From Physcomitrium patens (Eukaryota > Streptophyta > Bryopsida > Funariales > Funariaceae): a stretch of 64,000 bases of DNA. The notes under the pieces are model-generated. The model did not search any database. It saw nothing but the letters and a program-made list of their open reading frames with translations, and had not been told where the DNA came from. Within the stretch, counting starts at the first letter, position 1, and every line of letters begins with the position of its first letter. The translations under genes and the position numbers were made by a program. Positions 34,351-44,810 of the stretch are shown piece after piece. The stretch lies in the NCBI RefSeq assembly GCF_000002425.4, contig NC_037269.1, positions 6,041,135 through 6,105,134 on the forward strand, read 5' to 3'.

Positions 34351-34773
34351 ATGGAGAGCCAACAACCAGTGGATTCAACTCAAGAACCTTCGTTTGCTGA
34401 CTTACCGGATGAGACATTGCGATTGTCACAACCTTCAAGACGACGCAACCGAGATGAAGACCCTCAAGATCGACATGTTCTTCCTCGAATAGATGGTGAG
34501 ATACAACGCGTTTGGTATCACGACCTTGGAAGAGATTCTCGATGTTTGGTGATATTATTGGAGATAGGAACGACTCCTGATGGTCTTTCAAATGTATTAT
34601 TTGAAGGAAGTTATGAAGGCCTCAACAGTGATCAAATAACAGGGTGGTCTTCTCGCCCTGGAATGGGACACTATCGATGGCTAAGAGGACCCATCAACTA
34701 TCTTCGAAGAGAACAAAGATCAGAGTATGTAGCAAATACAATTCGCCGCATATTAGATTTTCTCAATATATAA
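34351..34773 (+). CDS. Conserved extra 3' ORF of chromovirus C
   Basis: 140 residues between the chromodomain frame and the polypurine tract, intact, with its own ATG 95 nt after the pol stop. The N-terminal 50 residues are hydrophilic with an Arg-rich patch (SRRRNRDED). The C-terminal half has GHYRWLRG, then N-L-RREQ and a helical end. D has a related ORF at 39502-39933 and B a relic at 10086-10240. I do not recognise the family. It has no signal peptide and no membrane segment. Conservation of position and of the GHYRWL..REQ segment in two diverged elements suggests a real accessory protein. Confidence 0.7.
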   Translation: MESQQPVDSTQEPSFADLPDETLRLSQPSRRRNRDEDPQDRHVLPRIDGEIQRVWYHDLGRDSRCLVILLEIGTTPDGLSNVLFEGSYEGLNSDQITGWSSRPGMGHYRWLRGPINYLRREQRSEYVANTIRRILDFLNI

Positions 34774-34802
34774 TCACCGCTCCTCGTGGAACTCGTCCCT
34801 AG

Positions 34803-34814
34803 AAGGGGGGGTAA
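34803..34814 (+). other. Polypurine tract of chromovirus C
   Basis: AAGGGGGGGTAA immediately before the 3' LTR. Confidence 0.85.
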
Positions 34815-35341
34815 TGTCACGGACATACATATAATTACCTATATGAATAGATAAAAGTATGTAAAAGTAGGTTAATTGTGTAATATCTTCTAGAGAAGCT
34901 TCTTAGAAGCTTCATAGACGCTGCTTTGACTTTATAGGAGTCTATAGTTGACTTTTATGTTAGAAACTTGGTCAACAAGTTAGCCATGTGCCACGCATGT
35001 TGGAAGCTTAAAGAACAAGCTAACTACGTGGTCCATCCATAGAAAACTTGCCTTGCAAGCAAAGGCATGTGGCTTAGAAAGTCAACATATATTGGAGGTC
35101 TTATAGAACATCGCCACGTGGCTTCTAGTTAGATAGTATATATAGAGGCAAGAGTAAAGCCCTCTTCACTCTTGTCAACTCCCTTCTTGCTTCTAGTCTA
35201 GTTTCAAGGGTCTCTAGTTTTCTTGTATTTTGGCAATAGCCATTCCAGTTTCTTTCTTATACATAATTCTATTTTGTCCTATTTCTTTTTGAGAAAAGTC
35301 TCACTTACTCTTTAGCTTTCATCGAGTTCTTGTCCTTGACA
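34815..35341 (+). repeat. 3' LTR of chromovirus C
   Basis: 527 bp, TGTCACGGACA to TCCTTGACA, followed by the CTCAT target duplication. Confidence 0.97.
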
Positions 35342-35346
35342 CTCAT

Positions 35347-36989
35347 TCCAGTTTCGCTCATTAATTGCCTCTTTCGCTTAATGCTGTCAATGATAACATC
35401 ATGAAACTCCTTCTTTGCAATTCCCAAGACTTCTTTCAATGTGAATTCCACCTTAGTGTTTAATATACGTTCTTCCAACACCCCTTTCAAATTTGTTGCC
35501 GCTTCAATGTCAGAAAGTAGCTTATAAGCAATTGATTTGCCCTTATCTTTTGTCTCTATTGTTTTTTCTCCCAATGATGCTGAGGTATCCTTTACAGGCA
35601 ATTCTTGTGAAGCTGCCTCCCGAGCCTTGTCTCCTCGAGTTTGCCTCTTAAAAGAATTTCCTTCTCTAGTATCATCAAAATTTCCTCGTCTTTTTTCTTC
35701 CATCAAAGCTTCATGTTGGCTCTTAGCAATATATGCATGAACTGAAAGAGACTCAACAGGATCCTCCCAACCTGTTCTTCCTCGTATTGTAGCTGCAGTT
35801 CTCAATAACGCTTCTCGAGGTAATTTCCCTTCTTGCATTGTAGAAACGGCAGAAGCCCAAAACTCACTAGTTTCCGTACTTCCACCAATTTCATCATCTA
35901 CTCTAGCACCATAACTTGCACTTTCTTGTACTACTGTTTCATGCTCTTTTAAGTAATCTTGAACTAATGCTCTCATTCCTCCCTTGCCAAAATTGGTTTG
36001 AAGAAGATCCTCCCTATCTTTCAATGCTATCTTCCCATCTTTCCAGCAAATAATTCCCTGCCGTATCATATTATTAAATTCATTGCAATCTTTTCTAGTG
36101 TGTGAAGCATCATCACACCAAATGCATCTTTGTACATATCCTTGTTTTGAAACATTCTTCGAATTATTTATAGAAGTATTCTCTTCAAGTCTTGCCAATT
36201 TGATTTGAAGATCTTGCATTCCTCGTATAATTTCTTCCATACCCATATCTGCTTTCTTTGACAAGGATGTCGAAGGTTGAACTGTAGGCATTGTCGGTGG
36301 TGTTGTACATACTGGAGCTTTGGGTGCTTGTACTGTTTTCGGAATATTGCTCCTATCCTTCTTCTTTCTTTTTTTGTAAGCAACCCCACCGCATCTTCAA
36401 CGTTCTTCCACTTCGTTGTCAATCCTTCATCTTCTTCTTTGTCTTCAAAAAGGGGTTCTAATTTCTCTTGCAATTCTCCATCAGCAGCTTGAAGAAATAG
36501 ATCAACTTTATTTGGCTCCAATGTCAATTTTTCTACCTTCGATAATTGAGAGTACTACCTCTCAAATTTCCTTAGTAGCTCTGTTGCTTGCAAATTCTTA
36601 TTGGGCCGTTCAATCCATTCCAGAAACAGCTTTTTAGTAACGCGATCAGCATCTTCCAAGAAATATTCGTCTTTCAATGCATGTGAAAAAACCTCCCATG
36701 AATTCCCACAACGATCCGTAATCGATGTAATGTGGTCCCTTATCTCCGGTATCGTGGCAAGTCCAAATAGTGCAACCATTTTCTTCTCAGAAATCCGATT
36801 TAATTCCATTTCACAAACATAACATCTTAAATACCTTGAAATATTCCTCCCATCAAATTGATCAATTTTATTGACCACTGCTTGCAATGCTTTGGTTGCC
36901 AAAGCTTCCTTTCGATCATTGCTTTGCTGTTGCTGCATTGACAATGAGAAGGCTTGAAACAAACTAGCAATAGATGGATCCATGTGCAT
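35347..36989 (-). pseudogene. gypsy A3 gag
   Basis: Starts on the - strand at 36989. The capsid part (36555-36989) contains GRNISRYLRCYVCEME and SWEVFSHALKDEYFLED and is shared with the A2 relic at 8191-8394. A stop follows at 36555, then 36168-36527 continues in the same frame. A frameshift near 36300-36380 leads into 35347-36291. That last part has a CX2CX4HX4C knuckle (CIWCDDASHTRKDC) and runs to the chromovirus C insertion after MSETGMS. The frame continues at 29014. Confidence 0.85.
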
Positions 36990-37112
36990 ACCTTATCCTT
37001 TAGAAGACTCCCCACCAGAAACTTCTCCCAAAAATCCTTCAAAATTTTTATTTTTATTTTCCATAAAAATAAAGATAAAATCAACCGAAATTCAATACCT
37101 TCCACCTCAAGC

Positions 37113-37135
37113 TTTCACGTCGGGTTCACCACTTA
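37113..37135 (-). other. Primer-binding site of gypsy A3
   Basis: On the - strand, TAAG then TGGTGAACCCGACGTGAA directly follows the 5' LTR. It is conserved in A2 copies. The TGG start suggests a tRNA 3' end; CCGACGTG is reminiscent of the tRNA-Lys PBS, but the match is poor and the tRNA is unassigned. Confidence 0.55.
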
Positions 37136-38483
37136 TGTCGTATTACGTGCTTTCCTGCTCGAGAACGCGCCGGGCGTCTGGCTGTAGAAGGTAATATGGA
37201 GATTCGCCAATAGTCAAGCAGTCTATCAGTTTTTGACTGCTGGAATATAAACGACTGCAACAATGTACCGTAAATCTATACGGATGCTCTTTGACTGCTT
37301 GTCGAAGTCTTTTTTTTTGTCCCAGCCGATAGGTCTCTAGACGTTACAGAGAACCCCGAACAACCCAAACTGTTAATCTTCAATACCCCTTTGTACTTAC
37401 GATCTTGTATCCACTGACTGTCCTGTTAGATTAACCCAATAAATTTCATTCACTCCGCATACTCAATCCTATAGACACCCCTTTAATCCTCCAATCACAG
37501 ACGTAATTCGATTTTACAAAACACTCAAGAGTATTCAAACCCACTTCATTTAAAAATCCCGATTCACCATTACAACACTGACTTCAGCAGCGATTGCCTC
37601 AGTCTTCCCAAAACTCTACGAAGAAGAAAAATCCAAATTCTATGTCTTTCCTTCCACGACCCGAAGCATGAAGCTCCTCTCTCTAATTTCCTTGATCTTC
37701 AAAAAACCTCCAATGAAAACCGAACTGGTAACCTTGCAAAAGCTTGAAAACTAGCTCCCCCCCCCGATTCCCCGAAAGAAAAAAAAAACCTCCTCTCCCT
37801 AAAACTATATTCTCCCCTAACTTTATCCTCTGAACCTCTTCAATCTTCCATCTTAGATCCGGAATTGGCTCCCGCCGTCAGAGCTTAGATCCGAAATTGG
37901 CTCACGTCATCAAGGCCTTCTCCTCCGTTTTTTCCTTTAAGAGATCTATTTACCGTAAACAACGTTCCTTGAAACGGCACAGAGAATAGGACAGCCCGAA
38001 ACAGAATCGAAACCCCGTAATCGGGACCACATTGAGTTGCCCGACCAATTCAGGTCCCATATTGGGTAAGATGCCCGTAGTAACCTGGATGCTCGCGTAA
38101 TTGGGTCAAATTGGTCTTCGCGTCAGACTGGCTGAGGCCGGTAGTAAGACCTGGATTTTTCCATAACTAGACTGCATTGGGTTGCCCCACCAATACAGGT
38201 CTCATATTAGGTAAGAGGACCTGGATTGGATTCTCGAAATTGGATCCAATTGGCTCTTCAAACCCGTCGTGTGAATTGGTCCTTCTCATCCTGCTAACTC
38301 CCGTTATTAGAATCGAACGGAGCATTTCAGTATGCCCCGGCTGACTGTAACGGGGTGACTGAACCTGACCACTCAGTATTTGTACTAGAGTTGGTCGATG
38401 CTCCTAATATTCGACGTAACTGAATATTAATAAAATTCCCCTTTCTTTTTATTTTCACTGTATACTCGTGTTACAACAAGACA
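37136..38483 (-). repeat. 5' LTR of gypsy A3
   Basis: 1348 bp, TGTCGTATTACG to ACAACAAGACA on the + strand. It carries the same CCAAT-rich segment (about 37860-38290) as the other family A LTRs. Confidence 0.93.
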
Positions 38484-38549
38484 GCGTCCTCGCAAACCAC
38501 CTCGTACTATGTTTTACAATATCACCACATCATTGGCTTCATCCAATGT

Positions 38550-39037
38550 CTAAACCTCTGGTCCATCTTGGTCCGTTTCATCATTTCCATAAGTGAGTTT
38601 GGTTTCGACTTCTTGAGCTTCTTCTCCAACTTCCTCTCCCACCTGCTCTCCGTTCAATAAAGTTGTCAAGTCCTCGTTAAGTGCTCCCAATTCCCGAACC
38701 TGAGACTCCAAAAGTGCAATTTGGGTGTCTCGCTCTTTCAGCTGCTCCTCCAGGGCATGCACTTGTTTCTCTAATTTCCGTAAAGTTGTACTTGCTAGAT
38801 TGACCTCTCCTTGCTGCGTGGTAACTGTAATCATTTCTGCCTCCAATTCAGCAATCCTTCTCTTCAATTGTTCGTTCTCCGTCTTCGAGCTCTCCGATTG
38901 TCTCCGAAAATCATCCTCCAATTTGGATCTCCAGGCTTCCAATTCCGCCACCCTATTCTTCTCCTCTTGGTATTGGTTTCGCAACTCCATACACTCCTGC
39001 TTGGTAAGCTCCATCAGACTCTTTGCCAACTTATTCT
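38550..39037 (-). pseudogene. Element T extra ORF, C-terminal coiled coil
   Basis: The 3' part of T's extra ORF, separated from 45306-46472 by chromovirus D. It is almost entirely heptad-like: long runs rich in E, K, R, L and Q (for example EEKNRVAELEAWRSKLEDDF), then an acidic end. No stop occurs within the piece. The reading frame joins exactly to the other half when D and one 5-bp duplication are removed (AKE-N-KLAKSL). No transmembrane or signal segment is seen, so an envelope role is not supported. Confidence 0.8.
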
Positions 39038-39532
39038 TGTCACGGACACAAAATACAGACTTGAAATCTAACAAGAAGTTCAAGAAGAAATGGCAGAACT
39101 AGATTAAACAGATGAGTACAAGAACAACACCAGAAAGGTGAGCTAGAACTCCAAGAGATGTGTTGTCGAGACTGAAGAACTCTTCAGCCTCGATCCCTAT
39201 ATATACTCCTACTTAGGAAGCTTCTCGAGCTACTTCTATTAACTAGGAAGCTTCTAAAAGGTTCCAGAGGCTTCCTTTCTAGAAGGTTCTAGAAACTTCT
39301 CGAGCTACTTCTATTAACTAGGAAGCTTCTGGAAAGTTCCAGGGGATTCTTTTCTAGAAGCTTCTAGAAACTTCTCTTCTAGAAGGTTCCAGAGACTTCC
39401 TTTCTAGAAGCTTCTAGAAACTTCTCTCTAAAAGGTTCCAAAGGCTTCTCTTCTAGAAGGTTCCAGAGGCTTATTTTCTAGAAGGTTCTAGAAACTTCTC
39501 TCTAGAAAGTTCTAACGAATATGTCCCTAACA
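39038..39532 (-). repeat. 3' LTR of chromovirus D
   Basis: On the + strand TGTCACGGAC to GTCCCTAACA. TATATATA lies at 39198-39205, and the predicted first 11 nt of R at 39163-39173 (AGTCTCGACAA on the - strand). Repeated TTCTAGAA units fill about 39220-39515. Confidence 0.95.
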
Positions 39533-39933
39533 TCACCCCCTCCTTTAGCTTTGAGGTCTCTGAGAAGCAATGTTGTTGATCGGTACCAACGCAAGAAAAT
39601 GAAGATCTGTCGCATAACTTCTGCTATGAACTCCAACTGTTGTTCACGAGGCAAGTGATTCATCGACCCTTGAAGCCAACGGTAGTGGCCCACGCCTTCG
39701 ACTTCTGACCAAGCATGAACTTCTGTGTCCTCATTGTGAAATTGTCCTACAAACACGCCTTCTGGTTGACCATCGTAAGCAGGCTCGATCTCAAATACGA
39801 TCACCAGTGATCAGTTACTCGGTATCCTCCGTCGTCGTTGTGGTACATGTAGTTCTTCATCTCGAGGTCGCCTTCGTGAGCTACTCGATTGCGATACTCT
39901 GACTGGCATAGTATCTATCTCTTGGCTATCCAT
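39502..39933 (-). pseudogene. Conserved extra 3' ORF of chromovirus D
   Basis: Starts at ATG 39933 with an Arg- and Ser-rich N-terminus like that of the C ORF. An in-frame TGA (39805-39807) interrupts it. The downstream part contains GHYRWLQG, N-LPREQ and a helical stretch, aligning with the C ORF (34351-34773). The frame runs across the polypurine tract (about 39533-39547) and 31 nt into the LTR before stopping. Function unknown. Confidence 0.68.
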
Positions 39934-40052
39934 ATCAAAAGACCAAACTACGATCTATCTTGGAGAAAATAACTACATCAACTATGAATTTTGCTGGTGC
40001 TCTCCCCTTTTCTTATATTGTTGGGAGAACAAGCTTCAGAAAGAAGCTATCA

Positions 40053-43000
40053 TCAAATTGATTTAGGTTTATCGGGAAGTCGTTGATGAAACTCCTGTAC
40101 CTTTTGTGGCGCATTCGCAAGATTTTCAGCTGGCTCCCACGTTCGCTCATTAATGTCATAGCCGCACCAATGAACAAGATATTCTAACTTTTCCCACCTT
40201 CGCCGTGAATCCAATACCTTTTCAACCTCGTATTCTTCGTGGTTCTCGATTTCAATACTAGGTGGCGGACATTGCACTCTTCTAGGAAAAGATGACTCTC
40301 GATAAGATTCCAACAGAGAAACATGAAAGACTGGATGTACCTTCATAGAAGCCGATAACTCCAGCCGGTATGCCACTGGATTAATTTGCTTCTGGATGAT
40401 AAATGGTCCCAATCTTCGATAGTCCAACTTAACACATGGTCGCTTGGTCTTGATATTTCGTCGAAGAAGCCAGGCTTTGTCTCCAACTTTGAAAGTAGGT
40501 GCTGGATTCCGAAATCTATCTGCAGACGTCTTATAGGATTCTTGAGCGGATTGTAATTGAAGCTTCAACATAGTTTGAAGCTCTGATAGTTGCTTCGTAA
40601 ATCCTTCAGCTGCTGGATTGTTATTTGTTGACGGACTCAATAAATCAAGCTTCGGATGATACCCATAGTTGGAAAAGAATGGTGTTTGTTGAGTCGACGC
40701 ATGGAAGGTGTTGTTATATGCAAACTCGGCTAGCGATAGATATGCAGTCCAATCGTCTTGCTGATAGTTGATGCTGCATCGTAAGTACTGCTCCAAGATT
40801 TAGTTCACCCATTCCGTTTGGCCATCAGTTTGAGGATGGAAAGCTGAAGAAAGCTTGATATCCACCTTCAATATCCCAAAGAGAGATCTCCAAAACTTTG
40901 ACACGAACTGGGTACCTCGATTTGATATGATATCATCTGGTAGTCCATGATATCGATACACATTATCGAGAAAGAGTCTTGCTATGACTTCACTGGACGA
41001 TGTCTTCTTACAAGGAACAAAGTGTGCCATCTTCGTAAGCCGATCTACCACGACAAAGATGCTGTCAAATGAGTTTGATGATGGCAAGTCCATGATGAAG
41101 TCCATAGAAATTGAAGACCATGGTCGACGTGGAATTGGCAATGGCTGTAGAAGTCCATAAGGGCGATGCCGAGGATTCTTAGATCTTGAACAGATGTCAC
41201 AAGAGAGGACAAAATCTTTCACATCCTTCCACATTTGGGGCCACCAAAAATCTCGGGAAATAAGCTCCAAGGTCTTGTTGAATCCAAAATGTCCCGCAGT
41301 TGGAAAATCATGGCGAGATTGAAGAACTCGGAGTCGTGCTAGTCCTTTTAGAATGTACAATCGCTCTTCAAAGTATAAAAGATCTCCCTCCACCTTGAAC
41401 TTGTCGTCATTGGTACGTTGCTTGATATCAATGGCTACTGAATCTTTAATGGTCATAGCACGTACTTGGTTTAGGAAGTCAGCATCAAATGATACAATAG
41501 TAGCACAAAGTTGAAATCTCTCTGGCTTCAATAACGTTGTACATTGTTGATCAAATGCTGCTTCTTTAGCCTTTGGTGCAAGATACGATCTCCTTGATAA
41601 AGCATCGGATAGTCCTTGCTGCCTTCCAGGTCGATAAGTGATAACAAAATCGAATCTAGATAGCGACATATTCCACCGAGCTTGACGCCGATTTAAAACT
41701 CGAGCCGTCATGAAATACTCCAAATTCTTGTGATCTGTATATACGGTTACTGGATGTGCAGCTCCTTCAAGAAAGTGACGCCATTCTTCGAAAGAATCCA
41801 CTATAGCAAGAAGTTCCTTATCATGGATCTCATAATTGATTTCAGCAGCAGAGAACTTCCGAGAATAGAATGCAACTGGATGGAGCTTCTTATCTTCACT
41901 CATTTGTGAAAGCACAGCTCCCAAAGCAAAATCTGAAGCATCAGTTTCTAAATAGAAGGCCTTTGTAAAGTCTGGATGTACCAAAATTGGAGCTGTAGTA
42001 AATGCTGTCTTCAAATCTTCAAACACCTTCTCCGCCAAAGGTCCCCATTCCAACTTATCTTTGCATGTTAATCGAGTAAGAGGAGCAGCAACTTGAAAAT
42101 AATTCTTGATGAAGATCCGATAGAAGTTAGCAAAACCAAGAAAGCATTGTACGTCTCTAACTGTCTTCGGAACCTCCCAAGACGTGATTGCTTCTACTTT
42201 CTTGGGGTCCATCTTCAAACCTTCTGTAGTCGCAATGAATCCCAAAAATTCCATCTCCGTCTGGTGAAATAAACATTTTTCTAATTTGGCATATAGTCTT
42301 CGCTTGCGTAGTTTCTCTAAGACCAAACGAACATGCTTCTCATGCTCTTCCTCATTTTTAGAGAATATTAAAATATCGTCCAAGTAGATGACAACAAAAT
42401 CGTCGAGGTGTTCTCGAAAGATGTCATTCATCATATGTTGGAAAACCGTTGGAGCATTGGTAAGACCAAAAGGCATGACATTATATTCGAAATGACCATA
42501 CCTTGTACGGAATGCTGTCTTCCACTCATCTCCTTCCTTAATTCGTACGAGATTATAAGCTCTCCTTAGATCAATTTTTGTAAAGATCTTCGCACGTCCA
42601 AATTGTTCTAAGAGACTAGAAATCAAGGGTAATGGATAACGATTTTTCTTTGTTACCTTGTTGAGGCCTCGATAGTCCACACACATCCGTAATGATCCAT
42701 CTTTCTTCTTCACAAATAAGATGGGTGCTCCAGCTGATGATTTTGAATGACGAATGAAGTTCTTGGCTAGATTCTCTGCCAACTCCGTTTGCGATAGATT
42801 GTAAATTGGGCCAAAAGGTGGTTGTGCTCCTTCTTGCAAGTCTATGGCACAATCATATGGTCGGTGTTTCGGTAGTATGTCGGCGTTCTTCTTTTGAAAC
42901 ACGTCTTCAAAATCTTTATATTGCTCCGGTATACTTGCTGTTGAGATCTTCTCCTCGGTAGTTGGAGCCGCATAAATGACAAATGGAGTGCCTTCCTTAG

Positions 43001-43499
43001 ATGATCTTATAAACGCTCTTGCTCCAATGAATAAGGATTTCTTTTTTCGAGGTTTTTTACTAGGTTTTTTCTCGGGTGGTTTTGTGGGAAAAGTCATCTT
43101 CCGCAACCTCCAATCTATCAATGGATTATGTTTTTCCAACCAAGAAAGACCAAGAATAATAGGATTTGATGGAGTTCTAATAATATTAAAAATAATATGA
43201 CTACTATGGTCTTTAAACGTTACTTCTATAGGTTTTGATTCATGGGTGATGCTACCGGACAATAAAGGTCGCCCATCTATGACCTCAACATGAACAGGTT
43301 TTGATTTTTGTACTAAAGGGATCTTATGACGCTTTGCAAATTCTTCGTCTAAAAAACAAGCAGATGCTCCTGAGTCTAGTAGTGCTAAGGTTCTCAGTTT
43401 TTGAGGGCCGATAAACAGAGGGATTGTAAAACAAAGTACAAGTTGGGCAGAAAGAAAGGAACCTGATTGTTGTTGGGATATTTCATTGTCCAGCCGCAC
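40053..43499 (-). pseudogene. Chromovirus D Pol: protease, RT, RNase H, integrase, chromodomain
   Basis: One frame of about 1150 codons with a single stop, TAA at 40800-40802, where C has Gln after RVN. Protease: LLDSGASACFLDEEF. RT: VIYLDDILIFS. RNase H: TDASDFALGAVLS. Integrase: HHCC module (HDFPTAGHFG, CDICSRSK) and a DD35E core. Chromodomain at about 40060-40230: EYLVHWCGYDI and TWEP. Pol opens with GTG at 43499, 5 nt after the gag stop, in a different frame from gag. The nonsense codon separates the catalytic integrase region from the C-terminal and chromodomain part. Confidence 0.92.
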
Positions 43500-43504
43500 G
43501 GTTC

Positions 43505-44530
43505 CTACTGTGGCTGGGCATCCTCGTTTTCCTGAACAAATACTCCCTTAGTCTTGACTATGCCTCGATTTTGCTTTTTGGGGCAGTTTCCGACTTTGTG
43601 GCCTTCTCCACCGCAATACAAGCATAAATTTTCCTCCATACGTCGCTTTTTTTCTTCTATAGTAAGAGATTTGATACGTACCGCATCAATTTGCATGTCT
43701 TCCACCTCTGAATGCGAATTCATACCGCTTGCTGACATAGTTGGAGCATGGCGAATTGTATGTTGTTTTGAGCGTTGGTCTTGGCGACGTTGGAATAGGC
43801 AATTATTGCACTTCACAGCTTGGCAAATAGCTTCATTGAGCGTTCGTGGATCAGAAAGAGTTAACAGCAAATCCTTCACATCATCTCTTAAACCCCAATA
43901 GAATTGACTCATCAACGCTTCTTCATCCCAATTGATGTCGCATACTAATTGCCTGAAATCTGAAGCATAAATTGATGTAGAACGCATCCCTTGTCGTAGC
44001 GACCGGATCTTTGTTGTAGCCCATCGAACCTTATCGTGTTCACCAAATGCTTCCGCAAATGCTTCCAAAAAGGTTTCGAAGTTGTTTAATATGGATGATC
44101 GTTTCTCAAACAAAGGAGCAAACCATGATAGAGCTTGTCCCGTAAGTAAGGTTCCAACAAGCCCAACACGTGACTCCTCCGTTGGATATCGTTTGGGCTG
44201 TAAAACTGTTATCAACCTGATTTGATTGACGAATCCTCGAAACTTGGAACGTGTTCCATCAAACTTATCTGGAAGGCTAACTCGAGGCTCCTTATGTTGT
44301 AGAACTAGTGGTTCTTGTCTAACCTGAGATAAAGTTGCTTCTCCAAGTACCGAAATTTGAGGCTGGTGTAGTTTAGATTGTGCTATCCCAGATACTCCAT
44401 CATTATGAAGCCTTGCCACCACTCCTTCAATCTCTGCAGTTCTTTGTGATAACGTAGCGAGGGCATTCATAATAGCATCTAACTTAGACTCCGAACTTTC
44501 TGTCATACTAATGTCTTGACCTCTGGCCAT
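43505..44530 (-). CDS. Chromovirus D Gag
   Basis: 341 residues, intact, start ATG at 44530. The capsid domain spans about residues 80-245 (LSWFAPLFEKR, YASDFRQLV, QFYWGL). A CCHC knuckle, CLYCGGEGHKVGNC, is near residue 310, followed by a basic tail. It is clearly homologous to C Gag but diverged in the N-terminal third, which here is hydrophilic and Ser/Thr-rich before LDAIMNALATLSQRT. It would assemble particles and select RNA. It ends in a TAG at the conserved gag-pol junction. Confidence 0.93.
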   Translation of the reverse strand: MARGQDISMTESSESKLDAIMNALATLSQRTAEIEGVVARLHNDGVSGIAQSKLHQPQISVLGEATLSQVRQEPLVLQHKEPRVSLPDKFDGTRSKFRGFVNQIRLITVLQPKRYPTEESRVGLVGTLLTGQALSWFAPLFEKRSSILNNFETFLEAFAEAFGEHDKVRWATTKIRSLRQGMRSTSIYASDFRQLVCDINWDEEALMSQFYWGLRDDVKDLLLTLSDPRTLNEAICQAVKCNNCLFQRRQDQRSKQHTIRHAPTMSASGMNSHSEVEDMQIDAVRIKSLTIEEKKRRMEENLCLYCGGEGHKVGNCPKKQNRGIVKTKGVFVQENEDAQPQ

Positions 44531-44573
44531 TCTAAAAGAAGGACAAAAATGACCCTATAAGAGGCAATATTGG

Positions 44574-44717
44574 TTTATAGGAGGGTAATCCACAACCTAT
44601 AAAACGCCTTAAGAATTTCAAGAAGAGGGGTAATCCACTCTCTCCAAGAAGAATAAGACTCCAATATTGTAACAAAAGAAGTATCAGTTTAGAGGAGGGT
44701 AATCCGCAACCTCTAAA
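44574..44717 (-). other. Duplicated leader hairpins of chromovirus D
   Basis: Two hairpins, 44574-44603 and 44688-44717, each present a 14-nt loop, TTGTGGATTACCCT or TTGCGGATTACCCT on the - strand. The 8-bp stems are TTTATAGG/CCTATAAA and TTTAGAGG/CCTCTAAA (+ strand), differing by one compensatory base pair. Two further GTGGATTACCCC copies lie at about 44625-44638 and 44740-44754. The whole unit looks duplicated. Confidence 0.6.
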
Positions 44718-44797
44718 AAATGCTAGTATACCTTTAAGTAGAGGGGTAATCCACACTCTACTAAGAAAGAACTAGCTCTGATATCTCAAGTTAGTGT

Positions 44798-44808
44798 AGT
44801 CTCGACAA
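44798..44808 (-). other. Self-priming PBS of chromovirus D
   Basis: TTGTCGAGACT on the - strand, exactly 2 nt inside the 5' LTR. It is perfectly complementary to AGTCTCGACAA in the 3' LTR (39163-39173); the 5' LTR copy at 44936-44946 has one G-to-A change. A TATCAGAGC motif lies 27 nt inside the LTR. Confidence 0.72.
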
Positions 44809-44810
44809 AC

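Larger units (their letters stand above)
29015..35341 (+). mobile_element. Chromovirus C, full length and recent
   Basis: Complete element of 6327 bp: two 527-bp LTRs, perfect 5-bp target duplication CTCAT (29010-29014 and 35342-35346), PBS, gag, pol with chromodomain, an extra ORF and a polypurine tract. It interrupts A3, whose gag-protease frame reads straight through when C and one CTCAT are removed. The LTRs differ at only 3 of 527 positions by eye, making it the youngest insertion here. Three in-frame stops in pol mean it could move only with proteins supplied by a relative. Confidence 0.97.
23469..38483 (-). mobile_element. Ty3/gypsy family A, copy A3 (interrupted by C)
   Basis: LTRs of about 1350 bp at 23469-24822 and 37136-38483 enclose gag, protease, RT, RNase H and integrase on the - strand. 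AGCGT precedes the left LTR and recurs at the right end (its A shared with the LTR terminus), consistent with a target duplication in element T. Chromovirus C sits inside it at 29015-35341. The two LTRs differ at about 40 positions (roughly 3%) by eye. All coding regions carry stops. Confidence 0.93.
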
